NCBI GenBank assembly: GCA_007693785.1
Contig: RECY01000023.1
Span: 62,001 to 126,000, forward strand
Source of the DNA: Phycisphaerales bacterium
Lineage (GTDB): Bacteria > Planctomycetota > Phycisphaerae > Phycisphaerales > UBA1924
DNA: 64,000 bases
Direction: 5' to 3'
The notes beneath the pieces are model-generated. The model was not told where the DNA came from. It did not search any database and was given only the letters and a program-made list of their open reading frames with translations. Shown one piece after another: positions 1-8,988 of the stretch. How positions within the stretch are numbered: the stretch's first letter is position 1; the number at the start of each line of letters is the position of its first letter. Both the position numbers and the translations under genes were made by a program.

Positions 1-2119
1 CGCCCCCGAAACCGAGCCCACCCCCCAGCCGCGAACGGGCTCGACCCCTCCCGCCGCCTTCCAGGCCCGGCTCATCGACACCGACTTCCCCGACGACCTC
101 CACGAGCTCGGCGGGCTCGGGCCCGCGAGCGAGTTCCGTCTCCGCGTCCGATTCGCCCCCTACGGCGCCGGCGTCCGAGAGATCCGCCTCGCCCGCCACT
201 ACGACAACGTCCCCGCCCTTACCCGAGCCCGCACCGAGCCCGACGCGCTCACCGACGACGACTTCGTCCGCATCCAAAGCGAGATCCGCGACGACCGCAA
301 CCGAACCCTCACGCCCTTCATGGTCCTCGGGCTCGAGATCAACGGCGTCTACACCGACCTCACCGGCATCGGGCGGGGCCTCCTCTGGGAACAAACCCAA
401 CCCGGACGCTTCGTCGCCACCATCCTCGACGACCAGGACCGACCCGCCTTCCAGGTCACGCGAACCTACCGCCTCGAGGCCGGCAGCTACGACATCGCCG
501 TCCGAACCAACGTCCAAAACGTCACCAGCCAACCGGCCGAACTCGTCCTCTACCAGTTCGGCCCCGTCGAGCTCCAGCGCGAGCAGGCCAGCTACGGCGG
601 CGACATCCGACGCGTCCGCTTCGGCTACATCGTCCCAGCCGCCGACCCCGGGCGACGAACCGTTCTCAGCGACGCCTTCATCTGGAGACAGCAGAGCGGC
701 GACGTCCTCGGCAAACGAGCCCCCGAGCAAACACAATGGGGCCCCGAAGACCTCTACCCCGAGGTCCACCCCATCTGGCCCAACACACGAAGCCAGAACC
801 GCAACTTCGACCTCGTCTGGGCCGCGTTCACCGACCGATACTTCGGCGTCGCCGTCCACCCCGCGCTCCCGCCCGACCACGCCGGCCCGATCCCCAACCT
901 CCTGCCCGGGCAACGCCTCGACCGCGTCCTGCTCAACCGGCGCACCGGCGACGGCGCCGCCATGCGGCTCACCAGCGCCCCCGTCACCGCCAACCCGGGG
1001 CAGACCGCCGACTTCTCCGTCGCCGTCTACGCCGGCCCGCAAAGCTCCGGCATCATCCGCCAAGAGCCCCGCGCCGCGGCCGCCGGCATCGACGCCATCG
1101 TCCTCTACAACTTCGGCGGCCTCTGCGCCGCCTGCACCTTCCCCATCCTCACCAACGCCCTCTTCGGCGTCCTCGTCCTCCTCCACAACTACCTCGTCTT
1201 CGACTGGGCGCTCGCCATCATCCTCCTCGTCGTCATCGTCCGAACCATCCTCCACCCCGTCACACGGTGGAGCCAGGTCCGCATGCAACGCTTCGGCAAG
1301 CAGATGCAGGCGATGGCCCCCAAGCAGAAAAAGCTCCAGGAGAAGTTCAAGGACGACCCCAAACGCATGCAGCAGGAGATGCGCAAGCTCTGGGCCGAGG
1401 AAGGCGTCAACCCCGCCGGACTGCTCGGGTGCCTGCCCATGTTCCTCCAGACCCCCGTCTGGATCGCGCTCTTCGCAACCCTCTTCTTCGCCGTCGAGCT
1501 CCGCCACCAGCCCGCGTTCTTCGGCCTCTTCCAAACCTTCGGCGGCTGGACCTTCCTCGGCGACCTCGCCGCACCCGACTCATTCGTCAAGTTCGCCACC
1601 GGCATCACACTCCCCTGGAAGGGCGTCGTCGATAGCGTCAACGTCCTCCCCCTCCTCCTCGGCGTCGTCTTCTACTTCCACCAGAAATACCTCACCCCCG
1701 CCACCCCCAACATGACCCCCGAGCAGGCCCAGCAGCAAAAAATCATCAAGGTCATGACCGTCGTCATGTTCCCCATCTTCATGTACACCGCCCCCAGCGG
1801 CCTCACCATCTACTTCATCACCAACTCCGTCCTCGCCATCTTCGAAACACGCTGGATCCGAGCCTCCGCCGAAAAGAAGGGCCTCCTCGACCCCGAGCAG
1901 TACAAGCAGCGCAAGCAGGCCAAACGCGCCGGCAAGCCAGGGGGCTTCATGGCCCGCCTCCAGGCCGCCGCCGAGCAGGCCCAGGCCCTCCGCGAGCAGC
2001 AGCAGGCCGCCAAGGGACGCCCGGGCGCGACACCCCCCGGCGCCGGCAAGTCCAAGCAACTCCGCCCGAGCCGACCCGACCCGGTCGATCCCAACAAGCG
2101 TTTCAAGCGACGGAAGTAA
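1..2119 (+). CDS. yidC: YidC membrane protein insertase (5' end outside window)
   Basis: Inserts and folds inner-membrane proteins, alone or with SecYEG. The frame is open from base 2, so the gene begins before the window; about 705 residues are visible. The first 370 or so form a periplasmic P1-type domain (about bases 60-1080). The conserved insertase core follows, with hydrophobic segments near 1170-1260, 1430-1500, 1640-1690 and 1755-1850. Between the first two lies the charged cytoplasmic hairpin rich in Lys, Gln and Met, ending in the typical EEGVNPAGLLGCLPMFLQ stretch (bases 1399-1452). The tail is basic (KRFKRRK), as in YidC proteins that touch the ribosome. The stop is 4 bases before mnmE, so the two are probably co-transcribed, an old neighbourhood in bacteria. 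Identification is firm. Confidence 0.96.
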   Translation, partial: APETEPTPQPRTGSTPPAAFQARLIDTDFPDDLHELGGLGPASEFRLRVRFAPYGAGVREIRLARHYDNVPALTRARTEPDALTDDDFVRIQSEIRDDRNRTLTPFMVLGLEINGVYTDLTGIGRGLLWEQTQPGRFVATILDDQDRPAFQVTRTYRLEAGSYDIAVRTNVQNVTSQPAELVLYQFGPVELQREQASYGGDIRRVRFGYIVPAADPGRRTVLSDAFIWRQQSGDVLGKRAPEQTQWGPEDLYPEVHPIWPNTRSQNRNFDLVWAAFTDRYFGVAVHPALPPDHAGPIPNLLPGQRLDRVLLNRRTGDGAAMRLTSAPVTANPGQTADFSVAVYAGPQSSGIIRQEPRAAAAGIDAIVLYNFGGLCAACTFPILTNALFGVLVLLHNYLVFDWALAIILLVVIVRTILHPVTRWSQVRMQRFGKQMQAMAPKQKKLQEKFKDDPKRMQQEMRKLWAEEGVNPAGLLGCLPMFLQTPVWIALFATLFFAVELRHQPAFFGLFQTFGGWTFLGDLAAPDSFVKFATGITLPWKGVVDSVNVLPLLLGVVFYFHQKYLTPATPNMTPEQAQQQKIIKVMTVVMFPIFMYTAPSGLTIYFITNSVLAIFETRWIRASAEKKGLLDPEQYKQRKQAKRAGKPGGFMARLQAAAEQAQALREQQQAAKGRPGATPPGAGKSKQLRPSRPDPVDPNKRFKRRK

Positions 2120-2123
2120 CCCC

Positions 2124-3494
2124 GTGCATACCGGCGACACCATCGCCGCCCTCGCCACCGCGCCCGGGCACGCCCCGCGCGCGCTCCTCCGCCTCTCCGG
2201 CCCCGGCGCGCGCACGATCCTCGCCCCCGCGCTCCGCTTCGACGACGAGCCCAAGCCCCGCACGATCGCCCGCGCCGTCCTGCACCTGCCCGCCCCGCTC
2301 CCGGTGCTGGTCGCGTCCTTCGCCGCCCCCCACAGCTATACCGGCGAGGACACGCTCGAGATCCTCTTCCCGGGCTCGCCCGCGCTCGCCGAGCGTGTCC
2401 TGGCGTGCTGCCTCGCGCACGGTGCCCGCCTGGCTGAACCCGGCGAGTTCACCGCCCGCGCCTATCTCAACGACCGCCTGTGTCTCGACGAGGCCGAGGG
2501 CGTGCAGGCGATCATCGCCGCCGAGACCGACGCCCAGCTCCAAGCCGCCCGCGCCCTGCTCGACGGCTCCACCGGCGACCGCTGGCGCGCCCACGCCGAC
2601 ACCCTCGCCGACGCGCTCGCCCTGGTCGAAGCCGGCATCGACTTCACCGATCAGGAAGACGTCGTCGCGATCACACCGCCCGACCTGCGCGCGCGCCTGA
2701 CGCGCGTGCGCGCGTCGATCGATCGCGAACTCGAAGCCGCCGCCGGCGCGGAGCCCGAGCCCGCCGAGCCGAGCGTCGTGCTCGTCGGCCCGCCCAACGC
2801 CGGCAAGAGCACGCTCTTCAACGCGCTCCGACGAGCCGCCGCCGCCCCAACGCACGCGCCCGGCCTCCTCGCCCCCCGGGTCGTCGAGAGCGCCGAGCCC
2901 GGAAGCACGCGCGACGCGATCGCCGAGCGCCTCGACCTGTCGCGCCTGGTCCCGGGCGCGCCGCCGGTGCGCTGGACCGACCTGCCCGGGCTCGACGCCG
3001 AGCCCCGCACGCCCGCGGGCGTCGCCGCCCAGCGCAACGCTCGCGACGCGATCACCCGCGCCGCCCTGATCGTCCACTGCGACCCCGCAGCCCGCTTCGA
3101 GCCGATCCCGAGCGCCCCGCGCGCCACGCCCGTCCTCCGCGTGCGCACGAAAGCGGACCAGCTCCGCCCCGAGCCCGACGCCCCGGAGCCGCTCGCGGTC
3201 TGCGCCTTCGACGGGCACGGGCTGCCCGCCCTCGCCCGCGCGATCGCCGACGCCGCGACCCGGCGGCCCGGCGCCACCATCACCCCGCGTGCCCGGCGCG
3301 CCCTCGCCGACACGCGCGACGCGCTCGACGCGGCCCTCCGGGTCGCCCACCCGCACGCCGACCGACTCGACGAGCCGGAACTGATCGCCGGCGCACTCCG
3401 CGACGCGCTCGACCGCCTCGCCGAGCTCGTCGGGCGCATCACCCCCGACGACGTGCTCGGGCGCGTCTTCGCGAGCTTCTGCGTCGGCAAGTGA
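2124..3494 (+). CDS. mnmE: tRNA modification GTPase MnmE
   Basis: With MnmG it adds the (carboxy)aminomethyl group to U34 of some tRNAs. It starts at GTG 4 bases after the yidC stop and is 456 residues, the normal length. The order is an N-terminal folate-binding domain (DTIAALATAPG at the start, SYTGEDTLEI near residue 73), a helical domain, and an inserted G domain. The G domain has the P-loop GPPNAGKS (about 220) and EPGSTRD as switch region. The protein ends in FCVGK, matching the catalytic-Cys tail FC(I/V)GK. Two points are odd. The G3 motif reads DLPG where the family has DTAG, and G4 reads TKAD rather than NKxD. The extra alanines inside the G domain suggest a diverged but intact enzyme. 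Confidence 0.95.
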   Translation: MHTGDTIAALATAPGHAPRALLRLSGPGARTILAPALRFDDEPKPRTIARAVLHLPAPLPVLVASFAAPHSYTGEDTLEILFPGSPALAERVLACCLAHGARLAEPGEFTARAYLNDRLCLDEAEGVQAIIAAETDAQLQAARALLDGSTGDRWRAHADTLADALALVEAGIDFTDQEDVVAITPPDLRARLTRVRASIDRELEAAAGAEPEPAEPSVVLVGPPNAGKSTLFNALRRAAAAPTHAPGLLAPRVVESAEPGSTRDAIAERLDLSRLVPGAPPVRWTDLPGLDAEPRTPAGVAAQRNARDAITRAALIVHCDPAARFEPIPSAPRATPVLRVRTKADQLRPEPDAPEPLAVCAFDGHGLPALARAIADAATRRPGATITPRARRALADTRDALDAALRVAHPHADRLDEPELIAGALRDALDRLAELVGRITPDDVLGRVFASFCVGK

Positions 3495-3535
3495 GCCGCG
3501 CCCCTCGCTCGCGCGCGGGTACGCTGTCCACGCCG

Positions 3536-4567
3536 ATGCCCCGCGACCGCGAACAACCCGCCGAACCCCGAGCCCGGCGCTGGTTCGAGCCCGCCGAACT
3601 CGTCTGCGTCCTCAGCCGCTACGACCTCGGCCCGATCGACGCGATCCGCCCCTACCCGCGCGGCTCCGCGCTCGCGCCCAAAGCCGTCCTCCGCGCCGCC
3701 ACCGGTCGCTACCTGCTCAAGCGACGCGAGCCCGTGCACGCCGATCCCTACCGCGTCGCCGTCTGCCACGCCGTGCAGCTCCGCCTCGCCGACCGCGGGT
3801 TCCCCGTCGCGGCGCTTGTGGGCACCGCGGGGGCGAACAACTCCATCTGCCAGCACAGCGGAGGGGTCTACGAGCTCTTCGAGTTCATCAGCGGCAAACG
3901 CAGCGACCGCACCGCCCAGGCCGCGCGCGACGCCGGCGCCTGTCTCGCCGCGATGCACGACGCGCTCCGCGACTTCGAGCCCGAGTGGGAGCCCGCGCGC
4001 GAGACCTACCACGCCGCACCCTGGCTCGCCAAACGCTTCCTCGACGCAAGACGGCGACTCGGGCCCGACGCCGACGACACGCTCCGCACGCTCGAGGACG
4101 CCTACCGCGATGCCGCTGCACGCGTCGACGCCGCCGGCCTCGCCGAGCACCCGCCCCAGATGATCCACGGCGACTGGCACCCCGGGAACCTCATCGTCGC
4201 CCGCGGCTCTATCGCCGCCGTCGTCGACTTCGATGCCACACGCGCCGCGCCCGCGCTCGTCGACGTCGCCCGCGGCGCCGTCAACTTCGCGCTCGATCGC
4301 GACGATACCGACGGGCTCACCCTCGATGACCAACGCTTCGCCGCCTTCTGCACCGGCTACGAGCGTGCCGGCGGCGTGCTGACCCGAGCCGCCGAGGCCC
4401 TCCCCGGCCTCGTCGCCGAGAACATCGTCGCCGAAGCGATCGAGCCCGTCGCCGCGACCGGACGCTTCGGCCCGCGCGACGGGCTCGCCTTCCTCCGCAT
4501 GGTCGCCGAGCGACTCGACGCCCTCGCCGATGCCGCCCACGCCGGCGTCCGCCGGGCGGCCGGATAA
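3536..4567 (+). CDS. APH-fold phosphotransferase (homoserine kinase type II-like)
   Basis: A protein of 343 residues with the aminoglycoside phosphotransferase / choline kinase fold. The catalytic loop HGDWHPGN lies near residue 215 and the metal-binding DFD about 17 residues later. The N-terminal lobe has ATGRYLLKRRE with the probable ATP-binding Lys. Family members phosphorylate small hydroxylated molecules (homoserine, choline, ethanolamine, sugars, antibiotics); the substrate cannot be read from the sequence. The ATG at 3536 is the first good start after the mnmE stop (41 bases apart), so it may belong to the yidC-mnmE transcript. The frame is open far upstream, but that part is only the shadow of mnmE. 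Confidence 0.8.
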   Translation: MPRDREQPAEPRARRWFEPAELVCVLSRYDLGPIDAIRPYPRGSALAPKAVLRAATGRYLLKRREPVHADPYRVAVCHAVQLRLADRGFPVAALVGTAGANNSICQHSGGVYELFEFISGKRSDRTAQAARDAGACLAAMHDALRDFEPEWEPARETYHAAPWLAKRFLDARRRLGPDADDTLRTLEDAYRDAAARVDAAGLAEHPPQMIHGDWHPGNLIVARGSIAAVVDFDATRAAPALVDVARGAVNFALDRDDTDGLTLDDQRFAAFCTGYERAGGVLTRAAEALPGLVAENIVAEAIEPVAATGRFGPRDGLAFLRMVAERLDALADAAHAGVRRAAG

Positions 4568-4622
4568 CCCCACGTCCCCCGTACCACACCGCACAACCCG
4601 CCACGCGGCGCGCACGCCACGC

Positions 4623-4651
4623 TTGACACACGCGAACCCGCGCTGTATATT
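4623..4651 (+). promoter_or_regulatory. Promoter of the arsenic operon
   Basis: TTGACA at 4623-4628 and TATATT at 4646-4651 are separated by exactly 17 bases, close to the sigma-70 consensus and the best match in the window. The expected start of transcription is about 4658, on top of the paired ATG codons at 4655 and 4658. The arsR message should therefore be leaderless or nearly so. Confidence 0.8.
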
Positions 4652-4654
4652 GGC

Positions 4655-5059
4655 ATGATGACGTCAGTATCCAAGCGATCACCGGCCTCCCCCGCCGCCG
4701 CCGCCCGCCGGCGATCGCCCCTCGACCGCCGCCTCGACACCGAGCTGTTCAAGGCCCTCGCCGACCCGACCCGCGCCAAGCTCCTCGCCTGCCTCATCAA
4801 GTGCGGGCGGGCCTGCTCGGTCTCCGAGGTCGCCGAGTGCTGCGCCGTCGATTTCTCGGTCGTCGCGCGCCACCTCGGGACGCTCGCGCGGGCCGGGCTG
4901 CTCTCCGCGGACAAGCAGGGACGCACCGTCTGGTACGCCGCCCGCTCGTCGGACCTCTCCGAACGCCTCCGCGCCCTGGCCGAGGCGATCGAAGCATGGC
5001 CCACCACCTGCAACGCACCCGCCTGCCAAGACGGAAACTGCTGCGATGCCAAGCACTGA
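4655..5059 (+). CDS. arsR: ArsR-family arsenic-responsive repressor
   Basis: A winged-helix repressor that should release the ars operon promoter when As(III) binds. The body (LFKALADPTRAKLLACLI, then SVSEVAECCAVDFSVVARHL, then the wing with GRTVWYAAR) is typical of ArsR. The likely metal-binding cysteines are the Cys pair in the recognition-helix region (ECCAVDF), Cys residues just before it (CGRACS), and a Cys-rich tail (CNAPACQDGNCC). No Shine-Dalgarno sequence precedes either ATG (4655 or 4658), and the promoter's predicted start falls on them, so translation is probably leaderless. It overlaps arsC by 14 bases. Confidence 0.92.
   Translation: MMTSVSKRSPASPAAAARRRSPLDRRLDTELFKALADPTRAKLLACLIKCGRACSVSEVAECCAVDFSVVARHLGTLARAGLLSADKQGRTVWYAARSSDLSERLRALAEAIEAWPTTCNAPACQDGNCCDAKH
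4659..4666. promoter_or_regulatory. Possible ArsR operator
   Basis: TGACGTCA is a perfect 8-base palindrome at the predicted transcription start, flanked by a looser TTGG...CCAA pair (4650-4653 and 4671-4674). A repressor bound here would block the ars promoter. It is inferred from position only; ArsR sites vary too much to recognise by sequence. Confidence 0.4.
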
Positions 5060-5510
5060 CGGACGAACACGGATCCTCTTTCTCTGCACCGGCAACTCGT
5101 GCCGGAGCCAGATGGCCGAAGGCTGGGCGCGACACCTGCACGCCGAGTCGATCGACGCCTGCAGCGCTGGCACCAGCCCGCACGGGCTTAACCCGCTCGC
5201 CGTCCGCGCGATGCGCGAAACGGGCGCCGACATCAGCGCCCACACCAGCAAAACCATCGACGCCTGCGGCCCAGACACGCTCGACCTCGTGATCACCGTC
5301 TGCGCGCACGCCCACGAAACCTGCCCCGTTTTCCCCGGCAACGCCCGCGTCCTCCACCGCGGCTTCGACGACCCGCCCAAACTCGCCGCGGAAGCCGCGA
5401 GCGACGACGAGGCGATGCCCCATTACCGACGCGTGCGCGACGAGATCCGCGCCTTCATCGAAACCCTCCCCGGCGTGCTCCGCGAACACGGGATCGCGAG
5501 CGACGCGTGA
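5046..5510 (+). CDS. arsC: Arsenate reductase ArsC, LMW-phosphatase type
   Basis: Reduces arsenate to arsenite so that Acr3 can export it. The 154 residues have the low-molecular-weight protein tyrosine phosphatase fold, with the active-site loop [10 protein letters not shown] near residue 13. Cys residues of the relay type follow (Cys in IDACGPD, and [10 protein letters not shown] near 95). This is the thioredoxin-linked class rather than the glutaredoxin-linked E. coli class. The ATG lies inside the end of arsR (14-base overlap), and its stop overlaps the acr3 GTG by 4 bases, so the operon is translationally coupled. Confidence 0.94.
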   Translation: MPSTDGRTRILFLCTGNSCRSQMAEGWARHLHAESIDACSAGTSPHGLNPLAVRAMRETGADISAHTSKTIDACGPDTLDLVITVCAHAHETCPVFPGNARVLHRGFDDPPKLAAEAASDDEAMPHYRRVRDEIRAFIETLPGVLREHGIASDA

Positions 5511-6664
5511 CCCACACACCTTCAACACCCACACCGATTACCGACCCCGTCTGCGCCGTCGCCCGCCCGCGCCGCCTCTCGTTGCTCGACCGCTTCCTCA
5601 CGCTCTGGATCTTCCTCGCGATGGCCCTCGGCGTCGCGCTCGGGCGCTTCATCCCCGCCCTCCCCGACGCGCTCGACCGCGTCAGCGTCGGCACCACAAA
5701 CATCCCCATCGAGATCGGGCTCATCCTCATGATGTACCCCCCGCTCGCGAAGGTTCGCTACGAAAAACTCCCGGAGGTCTTCCGCGACTGGAAGATCCTC
5801 GTTCTCAGCCTCGTCCAAAACTGGATCGTCGGCCCGGTGCTCATGTTCGCGCTGGCCGCGATCTTTCTGCACGACCACCCCGAGTACATGGTCGGCCTCA
5901 TCCTCGTCGGGATCGCGCGGTGCATCGCGATGGTGCTCGTCTGGAACGACCTCGCCCGCGGGAGCAGCGATTACGCCGCCGGGCTCGTCGCCTTCAACAG
6001 CATCTTCCAGATTCTCTTCTTCGGCGTCTACGCCTGGGTCTTCATCACCTTCCTCCCCAGGCTCTTCGGGCTCGAAGGCGCCGTCGTCGACATCACCATC
6101 GGCGAGGTCTTCCAGAGCGTCCTGATCTACCTCGGCATCCCCTTCTTCGCCGGCATGATGACCCGTTTCATCCTCCGACCCCTCAAAGGCGAAGCCTGGT
6201 ACTCGAAGGTCTTCATCCCCCGCATCGCGCCGATCACGCTCATCGCTCTGCTGTTCACCATTGTCGTGATGTTCGGGCTCAAGGGCGACCGCATCGTTGA
6301 GCTCCCGTTCGACATCCTCCGCATCGCGGTGCCGCTGGCGATCTACTTCGTCGTGATGTTCCTGGTCAGCTTCCTGATGGCGAAGAAGGTCGGCGCCGAC
6401 TACGAGCGCGCCGCCACGCTCGCCTTCACCGCGAGCGGGAACAATTTTGAACTCGCGATCGCCGTCGCGATCGCCGTCTTCGGCATCGGCTCGGGCGTCG
6501 CCTTCGCGACCGTCGTCGGGCCGTTGGTCGAAGTGCCCGTGCTGATCGGGCTCGTGAGCGTCTCACTCTGGCTGGGGCGCAAGCTCTACGGGCGCGACCC
6601 GCGACAAGCCGTCACCGCAGATCCCCAAACCACAACCACGCCGGACGCCGGCGAAGGAGCGTGA
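5507..6664 (+). CDS. acr3: Acr3 arsenite efflux permease
   Basis: Exports arsenite from the cytoplasm. A protein of 385 residues with about ten hydrophobic segments of the BASS/ACR3 fold. It has the family's key cysteine in [18 protein letters not shown] and the [17 protein letters not shown] segment with its discontinuous helix. The GTG start overlaps the arsC stop (GTGA), which favours it over later codons. The gene stops 1 base before the arsM ATG. This is the ACR3 family, not the ArsB antiporter. Confidence 0.95.
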   Translation: MTHTPSTPTPITDPVCAVARPRRLSLLDRFLTLWIFLAMALGVALGRFIPALPDALDRVSVGTTNIPIEIGLILMMYPPLAKVRYEKLPEVFRDWKILVLSLVQNWIVGPVLMFALAAIFLHDHPEYMVGLILVGIARCIAMVLVWNDLARGSSDYAAGLVAFNSIFQILFFGVYAWVFITFLPRLFGLEGAVVDITIGEVFQSVLIYLGIPFFAGMMTRFILRPLKGEAWYSKVFIPRIAPITLIALLFTIVVMFGLKGDRIVELPFDILRIAVPLAIYFVVMFLVSFLMAKKVGADYERAATLAFTASGNNFELAIAVAIAVFGIGSGVAFATVVGPLVEVPVLIGLVSVSLWLGRKLYGRDPRQAVTADPQTTTTPDAGEGA

Positions 6665-6665
6665 C

Positions 6666-7589
6666 ATGAGCGCAAACAACCCCACCAATCCCACCAACAA
6701 CCCCACCACCACCCCGGAAAGCACCTGGGCCAACGTCCGCGACAAGGTCCGCGAGGGCTACAGCGAGATCGCCCGCTCCGGGCAGTGGTCGAGTGTGCAG
6801 CCCGCCCCCGCGTCACAGCCCTCCGGCTGCTGCGCCGGCGGCGGGTGCTGCGGGCCCACGACGCTGACGCCGGACCAGGTCGCCCAGGCCGTGGGCTACG
6901 CGAACGATGAACTCGCCGCGATCCCCGAGGGCGCGAACATGGGCCTCTCCTGCGGCAACCCCGGCGCGATCGCCGCCCTCCGCCCCGGTGAAGTCGTCGT
7001 CGATCTCGGCGCCGGCGGCGGGTTCGACTGCTTCCTCGCCGGGCCCCGCGTCGGCGCCACCGGTCGCGTCATCGGCGTCGACATGACCCCCGACATGCTC
7101 ACCAAGGCCCGCGCCAACACCGACGCCTACCGCGCCCAGTCCGGGCTCGACAACGTCGAGTTCCGACTCGGCGAGATCGAGCACCTCCCCCTCGCCGACG
7201 CCTCGGCCGACGTGGTCATCTCCAACTGCGTCATCAACCTCAGCCCCGACAAGCCCCGCGTCTGGCGCGAGATCGCCCGCGTCCTCAAGCCCGGCGGGCG
7301 CGTCGCCGTCTCCGATCTGGCGCTCCGCAAGCCGCTCCCGCCAGCCGTCGTCGCCGACGTCGAGGCCCTCGTCGGCTGCATCGCCGGCGCGGACCTCATC
7401 GACCAGATCCGGGCCGACGCCGAGGCCGCCGGGCTGACCGGCATCACGCTGATTGAGAAGCCCGAGTACGTCAAGGCGATGACGAGCTGGCAGGACCCGC
7501 TCTACAAGAAGATCGCCGCCAGCCTCCCCGCGGGCGAGACCATCGCCGACTACGTCACCAGCCTCGACATCGCCGCCCGCAAGCCCTGA
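6666..7589 (+). CDS. arsM: Arsenite S-adenosylmethionine methyltransferase ArsM
   Basis: Methylates As(III) to methylated arsenicals using SAM. The 307 residues have a class I methyltransferase core: SAM motif [18 protein letters not shown], then [10 protein letters not shown] as motif II. The As(III)-binding Cys residues are in GLSCGNPGA before the core and ISNCVINL inside it, with a further Cys in VGCIAGA. The N terminus carries an extra Cys cluster ([11 protein letters not shown]) after an Asn/Pro/Thr-rich lead, which could be an arsenic-capturing extension. Last gene of the ars operon, 1 base after acr3. Confidence 0.95.
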   Translation: MSANNPTNPTNNPTTTPESTWANVRDKVREGYSEIARSGQWSSVQPAPASQPSGCCAGGGCCGPTTLTPDQVAQAVGYANDELAAIPEGANMGLSCGNPGAIAALRPGEVVVDLGAGGGFDCFLAGPRVGATGRVIGVDMTPDMLTKARANTDAYRAQSGLDNVEFRLGEIEHLPLADASADVVISNCVINLSPDKPRVWREIARVLKPGGRVAVSDLALRKPLPPAVVADVEALVGCIAGADLIDQIRADAEAAGLTGITLIEKPEYVKAMTSWQDPLYKKIAASLPAGETIADYVTSLDIAARKP

Positions 7590-7658
7590 TCGCGCATACC
7601 CGCAGCAAACGCGGTGGGGGCGGCGTCCCGCCCGTCACTCCTCAAGCTCGCGATGCCC

Positions 7659-8192
7659 TCAGCGCGTCGGCTCCACCCGAGCCGGCGCCGGCGGGGGCGG
7701 CGTCACCGCCGCCCCCGAATCCGTCGCCTGCTCACCCGTCCTGGGCCCGCCGCCCTCGTCGCCCTGCACCGGCGCCACGTCCCGGCGCTGCGGGCGGTTG
7801 TTCGGGCGCGCCACCAGTTGAAACACGATCGCGTTCCCCTCGATCGATTCACGCACGTCGAAGCTGCTCCGACCCGGACGCAGCTTCGTCCGTGTGCCGA
7901 ACGCGTCCTCGTCCGTCGCGTCCAGCTCCAGCATCACCGTGCTGAAGAACGCGTTGCTCGGGCCCAGCGTCACCACCTTGCCCGGCGGGATCCGGTCCGA
8001 ATCGATCAGCCACTCCCACCCGTCCACGTTCTGCTGCATCAGCAGCACCGACACCGGACGCTGCGTCGCGTTGCGGACCTCCACCGAGTATTTGCACCCG
8101 CCCGCCGAGGCCAGCACCGCCCCCGCCGACGCGCACGCCAACGCACAACGCCAACCCCCCCGAACGACACGCCGATCCGATCCGTTCCGCAT
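7659..8192 (-). CDS. Predicted lipoprotein of unknown function
   Basis: A protein of 177 residues. The basic N terminus is followed by a hydrophobic stretch ending in ASAGGC, a lipobox-like cleavage site, so a lipid-anchored exported protein is likely. The mature part (about residues 34-130) is rich in beta-forming residues, begins CKYSVEVRNATQRPVSVLL, and looks like a small beta-sandwich. The last 45 residues are Pro/Gly-rich and disordered. I do not recognise a family. It converges on arsM and diverges from the MarR gene. Confidence 0.7.
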   Translation of the reverse strand: MRNGSDRRVVRGGWRCALACASAGAVLASAGGCKYSVEVRNATQRPVSVLLMQQNVDGWEWLIDSDRIPPGKVVTLGPSNAFFSTVMLELDATDEDAFGTRTKLRPGRSSFDVRESIEGNAIVFQLVARPNNRPQRRDVAPVQGDEGGGPRTGEQATDSGAAVTPPPPAPARVEPTR

Positions 8193-8317
8193 GTCCCCAG
8201 CCTAGCCGAACCGCGCCACCCTCGCCCGTGCCCGATCCTCAGCCCCACAACAATCCCAAAATGCGAACAAAGCTATTGAAAACCCTCGATTTTTCGGTAT
8301 CAACCACGTACGGGAAT

Positions 8318-8327
8318 CGTTGCAACG
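8318..8327. promoter_or_regulatory. Palindrome before the MarR gene (candidate operator)
   Basis: CGTTGCAACG is a perfect 10-base palindrome 13 bases before the marR ATG. A possible promoter just upstream is TTGAAA (8276-8281), 16 bases, TATCAA (8298-8303), which would put the palindrome at about +9 to +18. This is a usual place for an autoregulating MarR dimer to bind. Confidence 0.45.
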
Positions 8328-8340
8328 GCTATTCTCCACC

Positions 8341-8952
8341 ATGAGCCATCTCCCGGACAATCATCACCAAGACGCGTACCAAATGCCCCACGCCCTCCGG
8401 GACCCCGACGCCCAGCTCAGCACCCGCCCCGCCACGCTCCACGAAGAGCTTGGCAAGGCCCATCCTTTCGAGCACCCCGAGCAGGAGGCCGCCCTCAACA
8501 TCATCCGCACCGCCGGCCTCCTCAGCGCCGAAGTGACACGCCTCACCAAGACCCACGGCCTCAGCCAGAGCGGCTACAACGTCCTCCGCATCCTCCGCGG
8601 CTCCCGCCCGCGCCCACGCGCCTGCCACGAGATCGGACGCGAGCTCGTCGTCGCCGTCCCCGACGTCACACGACTCGTCGACCGCCTCGAGCGAGACGGT
8701 CTCGTCCAACGCGCAAGATGCGAACAGGACCGACGCGTCGTCCGGATCTCCATCACCGACCGAGGCCTCGAGCTCATCGCCAAGCTCGACCAGCCCATCA
8801 TCGAACTCCACCGCAAACAACTCGCACACCTCGGGCCCGAACTCCTCCACACCCTCAACACCATTCTCGTCGCCGCGAGACACCCTCCCGATAGCCACCA
8901 CGACAACGACAACAACCACATCAACAACGGCACCGATACCGACACCATCTGA
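8341..8952 (+). CDS. MarR-family transcriptional regulator
   Basis: A protein of 203 residues with the MarR winged-helix fold. The recognition region spans SQSGYNVLRILRG and ELVVAVPDVTRLVDRLERDG, followed by the wing RRVVRISITDRG. The ATG at 8341 is preferred over an in-frame TTG at 8320, because the TTG lies inside the palindromic operator candidate. The last 20 residues are almost only His, Asp, Asn and Thr, unusual for this family. Its stop is 36 bases before the aldolase-like gene, so it probably controls that gene and itself. The effector is unknown. Confidence 0.85.
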   Translation: MSHLPDNHHQDAYQMPHALRDPDAQLSTRPATLHEELGKAHPFEHPEQEAALNIIRTAGLLSAEVTRLTKTHGLSQSGYNVLRILRGSRPRPRACHEIGRELVVAVPDVTRLVDRLERDGLVQRARCEQDRRVVRISITDRGLELIAKLDQPIIELHRKQLAHLGPELLHTLNTILVAARHPPDSHHDNDNNHINNGTDTDTI

Positions 8953-8988
8953 GCGCACCAGCCCCGCCAGCTCACCGCACCACATCAC

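Noticed and set aside
7618-7633. GGGCGG/CCGCCC hairpin as arsM terminator
   Set aside because: Only 6 bp with no T-run; it could be chance in GC-rich DNA.
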